Shown here piece by piece: positions 16,845 through 25,199 of a stretch of 64,000 nucleotides of DNA. Below the pieces are notes generated by a model. The model was not told the origin of the DNA and did not search any database. It worked only from the letters and a program-made list of their open reading frames with translations. The stretch's first letter is position 1. Each line of letters starts with the position of its first letter. Source of the DNA: Coraliomargarita algicola (GTDB lineage: Bacteria; Verrucomicrobiota; Verrucomicrobiia; Opitutales; Coraliomargaritaceae); assembly GCF_033878955.1 (NCBI RefSeq), contig NZ_CP138858.1, forward strand, positions 4,801,001 to 4,865,000. Reading direction: 5' to 3'. The position numbers were made by a program, and so were the translations under genes.

Positions 16845-17522
16845 ATGGCTTTATTGATATCCAGCTTTACCGCGCTTTGGCTCGGGATCGTGACCTCGGT
16901 CAGCCCCTGTCCTTTGGCGACCAATGTGGCCGCCATCTCAATGCTCAGCCGAAAGGTCGGTAATCAAAGATACGCAGTGCTGGGCGCGCTTGCTTATACC
17001 CTCGGCAGAATGGTTGTTTATCTGGCTTTGGCGCTCATCCTGTTGGGAGGGCTCAGTTCCATGCCCGGACTGTCGGCGTTTCTGCGCAACGGGATCGGCC
17101 CCTTTATCGGTCCCTTACTCATCTTGACGGGGATGGCGATAGTCGGTTGGTTGCCCTTGCCCTTCGAATTGAAGCTCGGCAGTGCTGCCACCACCGAGCG
17201 CTTGTCCCGCTGGGGACTGCTGGGCGAATTCATGATCGGTGCCATCTTTGCGCTTTCATTTTGCCCCGTTTCCGCAGCCTTGTTTTTTGGCTCACTCATT
17301 CCACTGTCACTGGAATCGTCCCTGCCTCCCGTGCCTGTCTTGCTTTACGGCCTGGGTACGTCGCTCCCGGTCGGGATCATCGCGCTGGTCATCGTCTTCA
17401 GCTCCCGCAAGGCCAGCGCACTGCTGGGCGGCTTGCAAGCCGTGCAAAAGAAATTGCTCTGGATCACCGCAGCCTTGTTGATCGGCATTGGTGTCTGGCT
17501 GACGCTCGATAGTTTGTATTAA
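16845..17522 (+). CDS. ArsG-like transporter (DsbD/CcdA-type fold)
   Basis: 225 residues with six or so membrane segments. The SVSPCPLATNVAAISMLSRK motif and the later FALSFCPVSAALFFGSLIP motif are the paired Cys-Pro helices of the CcdA/DsbD transmembrane family. This subset is annotated as ArsG, the efflux permease for aminobenzyl-type arsenicals. It closes the operon; its stop lies 22 bp before the first CRISPR repeat. Transport of electrons, as in CcdA, rather than arsenicals is the alternative. Confidence 0.78.
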   Translation: MALLISSFTALWLGIVTSVSPCPLATNVAAISMLSRKVGNQRYAVLGALAYTLGRMVVYLALALILLGGLSSMPGLSAFLRNGIGPFIGPLLILTGMAIVGWLPLPFELKLGSAATTERLSRWGLLGEFMIGAIFALSFCPVSAALFFGSLIPLSLESSLPPVPVLLYGLGTSLPVGIIALVIVFSSRKASALLGGLQAVQKKLLWITAALLIGIGVWLTLDSLY

Positions 17523-17543
17523 ATATTGTTACAGAAATCAGTT

Positions 17544-19463
17544 GTGTTCATCCCCACGCGAGTGGGGAATGCCCACACGAGCTCGCCCATCACGGATATG
17601 CTGGGGGTTCATCCTCACGCGAGTGGGGAATGCTGTGCGTGTTATTGTTGCTGTCGAATCGTCGGCGGTTCATCCCCACGCGAGTGGGGAATGCGGCCAC
17701 AAGCCAGCCTCCCGCAGCGCATACTCCGGTTCATCCCCACGCGAGTGGGGAATGCACGGAAGAAGCTGCGATACGCGCCTCTACCTGCGGTTCATCCCCA
17801 CGCGAGTGGGGAATGCCTATGATTTAAGTGATTGCACATCGTCCACGACGGTTCATCCCCACGCGAGTGGGGAATGCTGTGCAGCTTAGGACAGCGAATG
17901 TTACGCCGTCGGTTCATCCCCACGCGAGTGGGGAATGCCTACGGCCAGCAGATCGCGGGGGTCCGGGTGGCGGTTCATCCCCACGCGAGTGGGGAATGCT
18001 TAGCCAGGAGCACACGCCCACTCACATACTGCGGTTCATCCCCACGCGAGTGGGGAATGCCAAAGAGCAACGAAAAGCGGACTGCAAGAGGACGGTTCAT
18101 CCCCACGCGAGTGGGGAATGCTTTATATGAAGAATTAACATGGCTCCCGCTGCCGGTTCATCCCCACGCGAGTGGGGAATGCTTTTTCAGGCTGCAACAG
18201 TGGCTTTACATTTACGGTTCATCCCCACGCGAGTGGGGAATGCTCCGTAAAGTATGGTATCCACTATGACCCCGCCGGTTCATCCCCACGCGAGTGGGGA
18301 ATGCTTGCTGTAGGTGGCCTCGCCTGCGTCAGGTATCGGTTCATCCCCACGCGAGTGGGGAATGCATACTAGTCCGAAAAAATGAGTCGCCCCGCAGCGG
18401 TTCATCCCCACGCGAGTGGGGAATGCTTGAACAAATACTCTCGCAGTCCGTTTATCTGCGGTTCATCCCCACGCGAGTGGGGAATGCAGGAATGCCCAAC
18501 GCTACGCCGTCGCAGTGGCCGGTTCATCCCCACGCGAGTGGGGAATGCAAGCTGAGGAGGCTATCATTGCTCAGTTCCAACGGTTCATCCCCACGCGAGT
18601 GGGGAATGCTCTGTATTGACATAGCAACTACAGTTCGAGCGCGGTTCATCCCCACGCGAGTGGGGAATGCCGGTTGCGATATGAGCGACCCGACGCACTT
18701 CACGGTTCATCCCCACGCGAGTGGGGAATGCAGCAACTCGACCACTCCAGGGTGATGCCATGGCGGTTCATCCCCACGCGAGTGGGGAATGCATACGCTT
18801 ACGCCGCGCAGTGTCCGACTCCGGCGGTTCATCCCCACGCGAGTGGGGAATGCCCATCACTATTCTTCACCGGCTCAAACTTCAGCGGTTCATCCCCACG
18901 CGAGTGGGGAATGCCTTGATTAAGGTATTCATTTGTATTCATCTGTCGGTTCATCCCCACGCGAGTGGGGAATGCGCCCGGCCACGATTGCCAGCTATCG
19001 CGCCAGCCGGTTCATCCCCACGCGAGTGGGGAATGCAGTCCGCTTTTTGCTTGTTCTGCGGCGGCTGGCGGTTCATCCCCACGCGAGTGGGGAATGCATA
19101 GCCGCTTTAATCGCTCCGTCTGTCGTCGCCGGTTCATCCCCACGCGAGTGGGGAATGCCACTTAGCAAGATTAAAGTTGCTATTTCACTACGGTTCATCC
19201 CCACGCGAGTGGGGAATGCCGCACGAATCGAAGGCATACGAGACTCTAAAGCGGTTCATCCCCACGCGAGTGGGGAATGCATATTCCCAATCACGAGAAG
19301 ACCGGCAGGAAACGGTTCATCCCCACGCGAGTGGGGAATGCCTCCTTTGATTTCGGGTTTTCTGGATTCTATACGGTTCATCCCCACGCGAGTGGGGAAT
19401 GCAGCTGTTGATGCTCTGCGAAAGTATAAAATACCGGTTCATCCCCACGCGAGTGGGGAATGC
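17544..19463 (-). CRISPR. Type I-E CRISPR array, 32 repeats, 31 spacers
   Basis: A 29-bp repeat (plus-strand form starts CGGTTCATCCCC and ends GTGGGGAATGC) recurs with an exact 61-bp period from 17572 to 19463 (repeat end points), giving 32 repeats and 31 spacers of 32 bp. The crRNA-sense strand is minus: the repeat then reads GCATTCCCCAC-TCGC-GTGGGGATGAACCG, with the I-E hairpin. The leftmost repeats are degenerate (the first begins GTG instead of CGG; the second has a GGG start and a C-to-T change), which marks the old, trailer end and places the leader on the right next to the cas genes. Confidence 0.98.
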
Positions 19464-19528
19464 TCTCGTATTACGAGTGACTTACAGAACTTGAAATTTG
19501 AAAATGATCAAAAGAGCAAGGGTAGATA
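19464..19528 (-). promoter_or_regulatory. Short CRISPR leader
   Basis: Only 65 bp separate the newest repeat from the stop codon of the exonuclease gene. The segment is AT-rich (for example TCAAATTTCAAGTT on the minus strand), as leaders are. Part of a longer leader may overlap the 3' end of the exonuclease gene, or the array may be read from the upstream cas promoter. Confidence 0.6.
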
Positions 19529-20098
19529 TTATTTTGCGTAACCGAGTCGGCGTAGGTGTTCGTAGGCACTTGCACAGGCGATAACGTCACGGAGGGCATC
19601 GTGTTTGGGCCCGTAGTCGTCACCGAGTAGTTGCTGGTGTAGTTCGCCTAAACTTGGGAAGTCTGCCAGCCGCTGCTTCTTTTCTTTGCGTAGATAGGCT
19701 TGGCCCATGTAGGCGGTGCAATGGCGTTTATTAGGGAATGCGATGGGATAGCCAATCCGCATGGCTTCGCTTTGGATAATGCCTAAGTCGAAATTTAAGT
19801 TGTGCGCTACAATGGTGTCCGCATCCTGCATGACCTTGTTCAGCATTTTTAGCTGTAAGTGGAGATCTTCGCCTTCTTCTTCGGCTTGTGTTTGTGTGAT
19901 GCCGTGGATGCGCATTGAACTGTACGGAATTTGAAAACCGACGGGGCGAATCAGGGCGCTGTGATCGATTTCTATCGCGCCCTCATCAACGAGACCCCAG
20001 GCAATCTGCACCATGCGCGGCCATTGCTTATAGTTACGCTCGGTGACAAAACTGAGTGGCGTGAGTCCAGTGGTTTCGGTGTCAATGATTAGATGCAT
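19529..20098 (-). CDS. DnaQ-like DEDDh 3'-5' exonuclease, cas-linked
   Basis: 189 residues. Exo I is LIIDTETTGLTPL (catalytic Asp and Glu), Exo II is HNLNFDLGII, and Exo III is KHDALRDVIACASAY with the general-base His. This is the proofreading-type DEDDh fold, about the usual catalytic-domain length. It begins five bases after the cas2 stop and ends at the CRISPR leader, so it sits in the adaptation operon. Fusions of Cas2 to a DnaQ domain are known in some I-E systems and trim prespacers. Here the same activity appears as a separate gene, so a trimming role is likely but inferred. Confidence 0.9.
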   Translation of the reverse strand: MHLIIDTETTGLTPLSFVTERNYKQWPRMVQIAWGLVDEGAIEIDHSALIRPVGFQIPYSSMRIHGITQTQAEEEGEDLHLQLKMLNKVMQDADTIVAHNLNFDLGIIQSEAMRIGYPIAFPNKRHCTAYMGQAYLRKEKKQRLADFPSLGELHQQLLGDDYGPKHDALRDVIACASAYEHLRRLGYAK

Positions 20099-20103
20099 GC
20101 CGA

Positions 20104-20403
20104 CTACTTCGATTTGTTGCTAAGTTCTTCGATCAGCGAAATACCGGAAAGCTCCAGTTCTTGCTGTCCGCTGGCACCTTGAGGGCCGAAGCGTTCCATT
20201 TTGTAGCCTTGGCAGTTTGGCCAGGAGGTGATGCTCAAAAAGCCAAAATCGGGTGGGGCGTGTTTAACGATAAACTGCATCACTTTGTCATGAGTGCGCA
20301 CATTTAAAGTGCCGACAAACACATTGGGCCGTGGTTCAATAAACCATCGTTTCAAGTGTCCGCGTATAAAGGCAGGCACGTCGTTGGCTACGATTACGGT
20401 CAT
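20104..20403 (-). CDS. cas2: CRISPR-associated endonuclease Cas2, type I-E
   Basis: 99 residues of the I-E (CasCD/CT1978-like) Cas2 family: MTVIVANDVPAFIRGHLKRWFIEPRPNVFVGTL is the standard N-terminus, with the ferredoxin-like fold and a C-terminal strand extension. It forms the Cas1-Cas2 integrase scaffold for spacer acquisition. It overlaps the end of cas1 by four bases (ATGA type) and is followed by the DnaQ-like exonuclease gene. Confidence 0.96.
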   Translation of the reverse strand: MTVIVANDVPAFIRGHLKRWFIEPRPNVFVGTLNVRTHDKVMQFIVKHAPPDFGFLSITSWPNCQGYKMERFGPQGASGQQELELSGISLIEELSNKSK

Positions 20404-21290
20404 GCTTCGGATTTGGGTTGGAGTGGATGCGGCTTCGGCTCTTGCAGCGTGCTCAGATCGTCGAATAAGGCTTTAAGTTCCTTCGGAGCGCGTTGCAACA
20501 TGCGGCTTTGCTCGACATTTCGCTTTAGGATTTTACGCACGAGTTTACCATCGTCTTTAGGATCGATTGAGATCGCTTCAAACGCGGCGGGCCAGGATGT
20601 TTCGTGTTTATATAAATCGGCGGCGTCGTAGATAAAGGGGAGTGTGCCGGCCTTATGGACAAATCCCAATTGTGGGATAAAGCCCATCGAGCAACACACT
20701 GCGGCGATCAATGCGTAGTGCGAGGCAGTCGCGGCGGAAAGGGCCCGGTTGATATTGTCCGCCATGTTCCAATTGGACGGCGAATAATTGCGTCCTTTCC
20801 AGGTGACGCCATAGTGCTTGCCCAGATCTTCGTAGATTCTTTTGACGCGTTTTCCTTCCATTCCCCGTAGTTGTTCAATCGATACGCCACTGGTCGGCAC
20901 ATCCGGGAAGCGGTGGCGAAACATCCGGCGGGCGACTTCGTTACGCTTTCGCGGGGCTGCCCAGGCTTCGGCGTGGATACGAGCCATCGAATTGTCATGA
21001 TTCGGAGTGATGCCAAAGGCGTAGAAGCGGAGTCCATCTTCACCCAGCCAGAAAATGGGGCAGTTGCATTGAGCCGCGGCCTTAATGGCCGCATGGGTGA
21101 CGGTAGTGCCCGGACCGAGGATGAGTGCGGAGACGGTCGCCACGGGAATGGGGCAGGTTTTACCTTTGGAATCGATCCACTTAATTGCCGCGTCATCCAC
21201 CTCGATACGCCCGTGCTCCAGATAGATGGGCGTCCATCGGTCTTTGGCAGACGTGAGCGTATCGAGGGGAGGGCGTTGGAAGAGGGGCAT
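20400..21290 (-). CDS. cas1: CRISPR-associated integrase Cas1, type I-E
   Basis: 296 residues, usual I-E length. The N-terminal beta domain includes IYLEHGRIEVDD and VSALILGPGTTVTHAAIK. The catalytic helical domain shows the metal-ligand His in GFVHKAGTLPFIYDAADLYK, with the two Asp residues in the same stretch and an upstream Glu near KRIYEDLGK. It inserts new spacers with Cas2. A VapBC pair separates it from cas5, so it may have its own promoter. Confidence 0.97.
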   Translation of the reverse strand: MPLFQRPPLDTLTSAKDRWTPIYLEHGRIEVDDAAIKWIDSKGKTCPIPVATVSALILGPGTTVTHAAIKAAAQCNCPIFWLGEDGLRFYAFGITPNHDNSMARIHAEAWAAPRKRNEVARRMFRHRFPDVPTSGVSIEQLRGMEGKRVKRIYEDLGKHYGVTWKGRNYSPSNWNMADNINRALSAATASHYALIAAVCCSMGFIPQLGFVHKAGTLPFIYDAADLYKHETSWPAAFEAISIDPKDDGKLVRKILKRNVEQSRMLQRAPKELKALFDDLSTLQEPKPHPLQPKSEA

Positions 21291-21328
21291 GGGGAGAGCT
21301 GAGGGCTGAGAATTTCAGGAAACGGTGC

Positions 21329-21739
21329 TTATATAAATGGGTTGATAACTTCGATGTCGTCGTAGAATTGTCCGCTTTGGAGGTCTTCGGAGTAGAGTCG
21401 TTGACACTTTGCTTTTTGGGCAGCAGCTAGGATCAAACCATCCCAGTGGCTGACTTGATAACGTTCATGAAAGAGTCGGGCGTCGAGAAAGGTTTCAGCC
21501 GTCATGTCTTGAATGGGGAACATTAGCCAACGCTCAATCCAGTCGAGTTCTTCCTGTGCGGTGAGGTTCAACTTTTTGCGGTTGCGTGCGTTGACTATGA
21601 ATTCGTTGAGCACCTGCACCGATAGATGGAGGCCGCGCTGCAGTAGCAATTTGCGGGCAATCTGCGTCTTACGATTGATCGGTAACGATTCATCTGCTGC
21701 ATAGACGAGGATATTGGTATCAACGAACGCGTTCTGCAT
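21329..21739 (-). CDS. PIN-domain toxin (VapC family)
   Basis: 136 residues. The PIN signature starts AFVDTNILVYAADE, with the first acidic residue; others are in LNEFIVN (Glu) and SHWDGLILAAAQK (Asp), with the final acidic residue in LYSEDLQSG. VapC toxins are RNases inhibited by a partner VapB. It overlaps its antitoxin by 20 bp and lies between cas5 and cas1 on the same strand, so cas1 and cas2 may be transcribed with this pair. Confidence 0.88.
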   Translation of the reverse strand: MQNAFVDTNILVYAADESLPINRKTQIARKLLLQRGLHLSVQVLNEFIVNARNRKKLNLTAQEELDWIERWLMFPIQDMTAETFLDARLFHERYQVSHWDGLILAAAQKAKCQRLYSEDLQSGQFYDDIEVINPFI

Positions 21740-21977
21740 AGATGTCGTCTCGGCTCATGGGTTGAACAGGGGCACGGTCACTTTTCGCGCGTTGATTGGC
21801 GATGGAGTAAAGTGCCTCCATCGCCTGAATACGCTTGGTCTCGCGTGCTTCGATTTCGTCCTCATCCCGATTGAGAAATTCCCGCACCATTGCACTCACC
21901 GAGGTTCCCGCCTTCGCGGCGCGGATGCGTGCCTTACGGTAGGTTTCATCGTCCACTTTCAATGTAATATTTTTCAT
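21720..21977 (-). CDS. VapB-type ribbon-helix-helix antitoxin
   Basis: 85 residues. The N-terminal MKNITLKVDDETYRKARIRAA followed by GTSVSAMVREFL is a typical ribbon-helix-helix DNA-binding unit; the C-terminal tail would wrap the toxin. It precedes and overlaps the PIN toxin gene. About 270 bp of non-coding, AT-rich DNA with no clear gene separates it from cas5, probably holding the module's own promoter. Confidence 0.85.
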   Translation of the reverse strand: MKNITLKVDDETYRKARIRAAKAGTSVSAMVREFLNRDEDEIEARETKRIQAMEALYSIANQRAKSDRAPVQPMSRDDIYAERVR

Positions 21978-22246
21978 AAGGTAGCACAGTAACTGTGCAG
22001 CTGTGCGAAGTCAAGGGGGCTAGTGAACAATATAATTAGGGGAGACTGATGTGAAACAAATGCTGAGCGCTCACTCCTACTTTAGTATGTGTTTAAGATA
22101 ATAGTGGCGGCCCAACGCCGTTTTAAATAATACGCCGTTGGGCATTCGATCTTGGTTCATTATTTATAGAATCCCTCGGAATTGTAGATGAAGTATAATC
22201 ACCTTATCGTTAGAGTTAAAGGCTGCTCATTTTTTTGTTGGATCGC

Positions 22247-23017
22247 TTAATCAGTCGCTGGGCGGTGATGCCTGATACCGCGTGCCTGATAGGCCGCTGG
22301 CACGGCACCGTGGTGCTGCCCGAAGGCGATGGGTTGGTCGCTTTGATAGAAAGCACCGTCCTGATCTGGATTGGCGTCCAATTCTTCTTGATACTCGAAG
22401 CTTTCCAGAGGCGCGCTTGTCATTGCCGGTAAGGCGTCTAGTAACTGATCGAAAGCAGCTTGACGGTCCGCACCCAAGGTGGGCGTCAGTGGGCTTGCAG
22501 GCAGGCAGGTTTTTCGCCCAAACCACACGCCCCATACGGGATCGAGTAATGCCGCCTGAACTTGGCTTAAGATCGCAGCATCACCTTCAAGCAAGGCGGC
22601 AAAGCGGGCATCCGTGAGATAAGATCGACGTGTGATGACTCCGTCTGGGGTGCCTTTAGTTTTCTTTATTCCGCCGGATGCCTTATGGTTGCACATCATT
22701 GCTTGCCAACTAGTCTGATCTCTTTCATTCAGAGGAGTATAACCACCACCGACGGTATGAAAATCCGTGAAGCGTGTGGGGGAGATGGCACGCTGAGTAA
22801 GCTGTTTATTCAAGCGCACTACAGTTAATTTCAAGTCGGCGATCGGGCGCAGTAAATTGGCTTCGGAAGATAAATTTTTATCGATGCCGAGCGCGCCTGC
22901 TATGAGTCCGATCAAAGCACTCTTGGTCGGAAAGGCATTGGTCTCTCGATATTGAAATTTGGAGGATGCGCCCCAGGATTGTAAGGGCGCATCAATGTAA
23001 AAGGCTAAGGCAGGCAT
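22247..23017 (-). CDS. cas5: Cascade subunit Cas5e (CasD)
   Basis: 256 residues. MPALAFYIDAPLQSWGASSKFQYRETNAFPTKSALIGLIAGALGI is the classic Cas5e N-terminus (RAMP ferredoxin fold, LQSWG motif). In I-E Cascade it caps the crRNA 5' handle. It starts five bases after the cas7 stop, and the C-terminus is close to family length. Confidence 0.96.
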   Translation of the reverse strand: MPALAFYIDAPLQSWGASSKFQYRETNAFPTKSALIGLIAGALGIDKNLSSEANLLRPIADLKLTVVRLNKQLTQRAISPTRFTDFHTVGGGYTPLNERDQTSWQAMMCNHKASGGIKKTKGTPDGVITRRSYLTDARFAALLEGDAAILSQVQAALLDPVWGVWFGRKTCLPASPLTPTLGADRQAAFDQLLDALPAMTSAPLESFEYQEELDANPDQDGAFYQSDQPIAFGQHHGAVPAAYQARGIRHHRPATD

Positions 23018-23022
23018 GATAC

Positions 23023-24051
23023 TTAGTCTTGTAGGAGGGCGTCGATGAAGGCATCCAAGCCGCCTTCGGTTTGAGTGAGATAGTGCTTGTCGCCCTGTGG
23101 GCCCCAGACCTTTTCAATCGAGCTTAAGTGCTCTTTCATTTTTTCCAGCGAAGTGGAAGCGAAGCCCTTGCCAGTGTTCTTGACGGGTTCTTCAAAGGCG
23201 TTGATGAGCTGTAGTGGTTGCCCTTTGTCTTTGCGTATGCCCAAGACTTCATGGGGCAGGGTGCCGGCATTCATTGAGTTTTTACGGGCATTCGGCACAG
23301 AGGTGAGTGATGATTGAATAAAGGCGCGTAAAATGGCTTTTCGTTCATCGGAGCTGAGCCCGCCAAGGTGACTAGGGGCTTCGAGTAGGTCGAGGTTGAT
23401 CGCGATGTAGCGGTAGTAGGTGGCTGAATTGAATTCGAGGCTACCGATATGATCAGCTCCAGCATCTTCTGCGTCTTTCCTGTGGTCTCCTACGGCAGAA
23501 AAGAAATCGACTTCGTTATTGGTTTTGTGAGTCGAGAGCGCGTGTGAAAACATTCCAGCGCCTTCGACGTTGATTGTTGGATCATTGGCAATCATTCGGC
23601 CAAATAAGCAAATATCTGCTGAATCTGAAGGTGATGCTTTTTGTGAAGCCGCCTTAGGTTTTTTTCCTTCTTTTATTAGATTTGCTACGGTTTCAATTTC
23701 GTTAGGTGAAATAAATAATGGGGTCTTTATTTTGAATTCATTTTTGGGGTCAATAGTGCCATAGACTTCGCATAATTCCTTCGCTTTATCTTTCGCTTCT
23801 TTCTCTGGTAACCCAGCTGCTAGCAATGCTTCAATGAAGCGTTCATTGATGAAACGCGTTCGAATTCCTGTAAATTTAGCCTCAGGCCATGTTGTTTGCG
23901 CCAGAACACGGCTGGCACGTTTGAGGCACTGGCTGGAAATACGCGCACGTGGCACGCCGCCGAAGACCGCTGATTTCGGAGAGCCGACGTCGTCACGGTT
24001 GAGGCAAGAGACAGGGAAGGACTGGAGGATGTGGAGTTCGATGAGTTTCAT
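23023..24051 (-). CDS. cas7: Cascade backbone subunit Cas7e (CasC)
   Basis: 342 residues. IELHILQSFPVSCLNRDDVGSPKSAVFGGVPRARISSQCLKRA is the conserved Cas7e start; the mid-region VEGAGMFSHALSTHKTNNEVDFFSAVGD and the C-terminal GLDAFIDALL also fit. Six copies form the crRNA-binding backbone. Here cas7 does not directly follow cse2: cas6e and an opposite-strand toxin-antitoxin pair lie between, so cas7-cas5 probably needs a promoter in 24052-24114 or within cas6e. Confidence 0.96.
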   Translation of the reverse strand: MKLIELHILQSFPVSCLNRDDVGSPKSAVFGGVPRARISSQCLKRASRVLAQTTWPEAKFTGIRTRFINERFIEALLAAGLPEKEAKDKAKELCEVYGTIDPKNEFKIKTPLFISPNEIETVANLIKEGKKPKAASQKASPSDSADICLFGRMIANDPTINVEGAGMFSHALSTHKTNNEVDFFSAVGDHRKDAEDAGADHIGSLEFNSATYYRYIAINLDLLEAPSHLGGLSSDERKAILRAFIQSSLTSVPNARKNSMNAGTLPHEVLGIRKDKGQPLQLINAFEEPVKNTGKGFASTSLEKMKEHLSSIEKVWGPQGDKHYLTQTEGGLDAFIDALLQD

Positions 24052-24114
24052 AGTTTTTTGTTTGGATGTTTATGAGTTTGAAAAATGTTCTAATTTGCGT
24101 ATAGATTCGTGTTT

Positions 24115-24342
24115 ATGAGCACTGTGGAAGAAATTGAGAAAGCGATTGGCGATCTGCCGCGTGAGGCGTTTTGGAAACTGACTGACAAGTTAATCGAGCG
24201 TCGTGAGGCGGCTTGGGATGCTCAGATTGAGGCGGATGTCGCTTCTGGGAGTTTGGACGCGCTTTGGGCACAAGCGGAGAAAGAGATCGAAGCTGACGAA
24301 ACCCAAGCGCTTGATGCGTTCCTCGATAACGAAAAGCTTTAG
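24115..24342 (+). CDS. Putative antitoxin of a RelE/ParE-type module
   Basis: 75 residues, acidic (many Glu and Asp), beginning MSTVEEIEKAIGDLPREAFWKLTDKLIERREAAWD. This matches small addiction-module component proteins that precede RelE/ParE toxins. The ATG at 24115 is preferred to a GTG two codons upstream. It overlaps the downstream toxin start by 29 bp and is divergent from cas7, opposite in strand to all cas genes. Confidence 0.75.
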   Translation: MSTVEEIEKAIGDLPREAFWKLTDKLIERREAAWDAQIEADVASGSLDALWAQAEKEIEADETQALDAFLDNEKL

Positions 24343-24574
24343 AGCGGATTACGCTCGGCTGCCCCGTTCTGTGCGAACGTTGGCGAGGAAGAATTATCGT
24401 CTGTGGCTGCAGGAGCCGCGTCATCCATCGCTGCATTTCAAGCAGATTGGCAACTATTGGTCGGTGCGCGTGGGCCTGGGATATCGTGCTTTGGGACGCG
24501 AAAAGGACGGCACCTTGTATTGGTTCTGGATTGGACATCATAAAGTGTATGATCGCATGATCAGTCAGTTGTAA
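24314..24574 (+). CDS. RelE/ParE-superfamily toxin
   Basis: 86 residues from ATG 24314 (MRSSITKSF). The RelE-fold pattern is clear: FRADYARLPRSVRTLARKNYRLWLQ, then SLHFKQIGNYWSVRVGLGYRALG and FWIGHHKVYDRM. This HigB/RelE-like subgroup cleaves mRNA on the ribosome or poisons gyrase; which of these applies cannot be told. The 3' end overlaps the convergent cas6e stop by 14 bp, so this toxin gene and cas6e are physically interlocked. Confidence 0.85.
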   Translation: MRSSITKSFRADYARLPRSVRTLARKNYRLWLQEPRHPSLHFKQIGNYWSVRVGLGYRALGREKDGTLYWFWIGHHKVYDRMISQL

Positions 24575-25199
24575 GTGGGACGAGGCAGAGCATGCCGAAG
24601 CCGAAGGCTTTGGCGGAACCGATGCCGTGGATGGCCGCCTGTTTGAACGCTGCGTTGTCTATAACTTGCAGCTGGCCGGTGTATTCGGTGACAGTGTGCG
24701 TGCCGCTCTTTCCTTTTTTCAGAAATTGCTGACGTGGGCGCGGAATCATTTTTAGAGAATGAGTGTCCACGCTAAAGCCGTGTTGAGCCGCTTTTCGCTC
24801 GATCCATTCGATCAAGTCTTCCCGTTTGCTCAGGGCGATGCGTTTGCCGTTTTTCTTTTTCACCCCATCGGCATCGCGCACGACGAGCTTTTTCGTGGGG
24901 TTTGCCAGTAAAGAAAACCGGTAGGCTCTGTGTTGGAAGAAAGAGGCTTCGACCGACTTCGAATGCCAATGCTCCGAGGGGCACCAGTCCGGGCGGGTCG
25001 GCGGGTCGGCTGATAAGATTAATAGGCGGAATCCGTGCCCGGTATCGTCGAGACGTGTGAGGAAGTTACGTTCCGCTTCAGCTTGTCCGGGGAAGGCTTC
25101 CCAGACTCGCTTATGCCAGGCATAGCTGTCGCGAAAACCGCCATCTTTCCATTCCCGGGCGGTGATGTCGTAAGGGATCTGTGCTTGAGTCAGAATCAT
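24561..25199 (-). CDS. cas6e: CRISPR RNA endoribonuclease Cas6e (CasE)
   Basis: 212 residues from ATG 25199 (MILTQAQI); the ATGA overlap with the cse2 stop decides this start. Tandem ferredoxin folds are expected. The glycine-rich RNA-binding loop near the C-terminus is GIGSAKAFGFGML, typical of Cas6e. It cuts the repeat hairpin to make crRNAs. Its position between cse2 and cas7 differs from the usual place after cas5. Confidence 0.95.
   Translation of the reverse strand: MILTQAQIPYDITAREWKDGGFRDSYAWHKRVWEAFPGQAEAERNFLTRLDDTGHGFRLLILSADPPTRPDWCPSEHWHSKSVEASFFQHRAYRFSLLANPTKKLVVRDADGVKKKNGKRIALSKREDLIEWIERKAAQHGFSVDTHSLKMIPRPRQQFLKKGKSGTHTVTEYTGQLQVIDNAAFKQAAIHGIGSAKAFGFGMLCLVPLTTD

Noticed and set aside
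18061..19055. Possible relation of spacer 9 and spacer 25 (both contain AGTCCGCTTTT-like sequence in opposite orientation)
   Set aside because: Only about 15-20 bases match with an indel; not enough without database search to claim a shared target.
17526..19541. Several long plus-strand frames with recurring HPHASGE/SSPREWGM/FIPTRVGNA
   Set aside because: They are translations of the CRISPR repeats and spacers with 61-bp period, not proteins.
20708..21196. 162-codon minus-strand frame over cas1
   Set aside because: Out-of-frame reading of the cas1 gene, low-complexity Ser/Pro/Arg, no motif.
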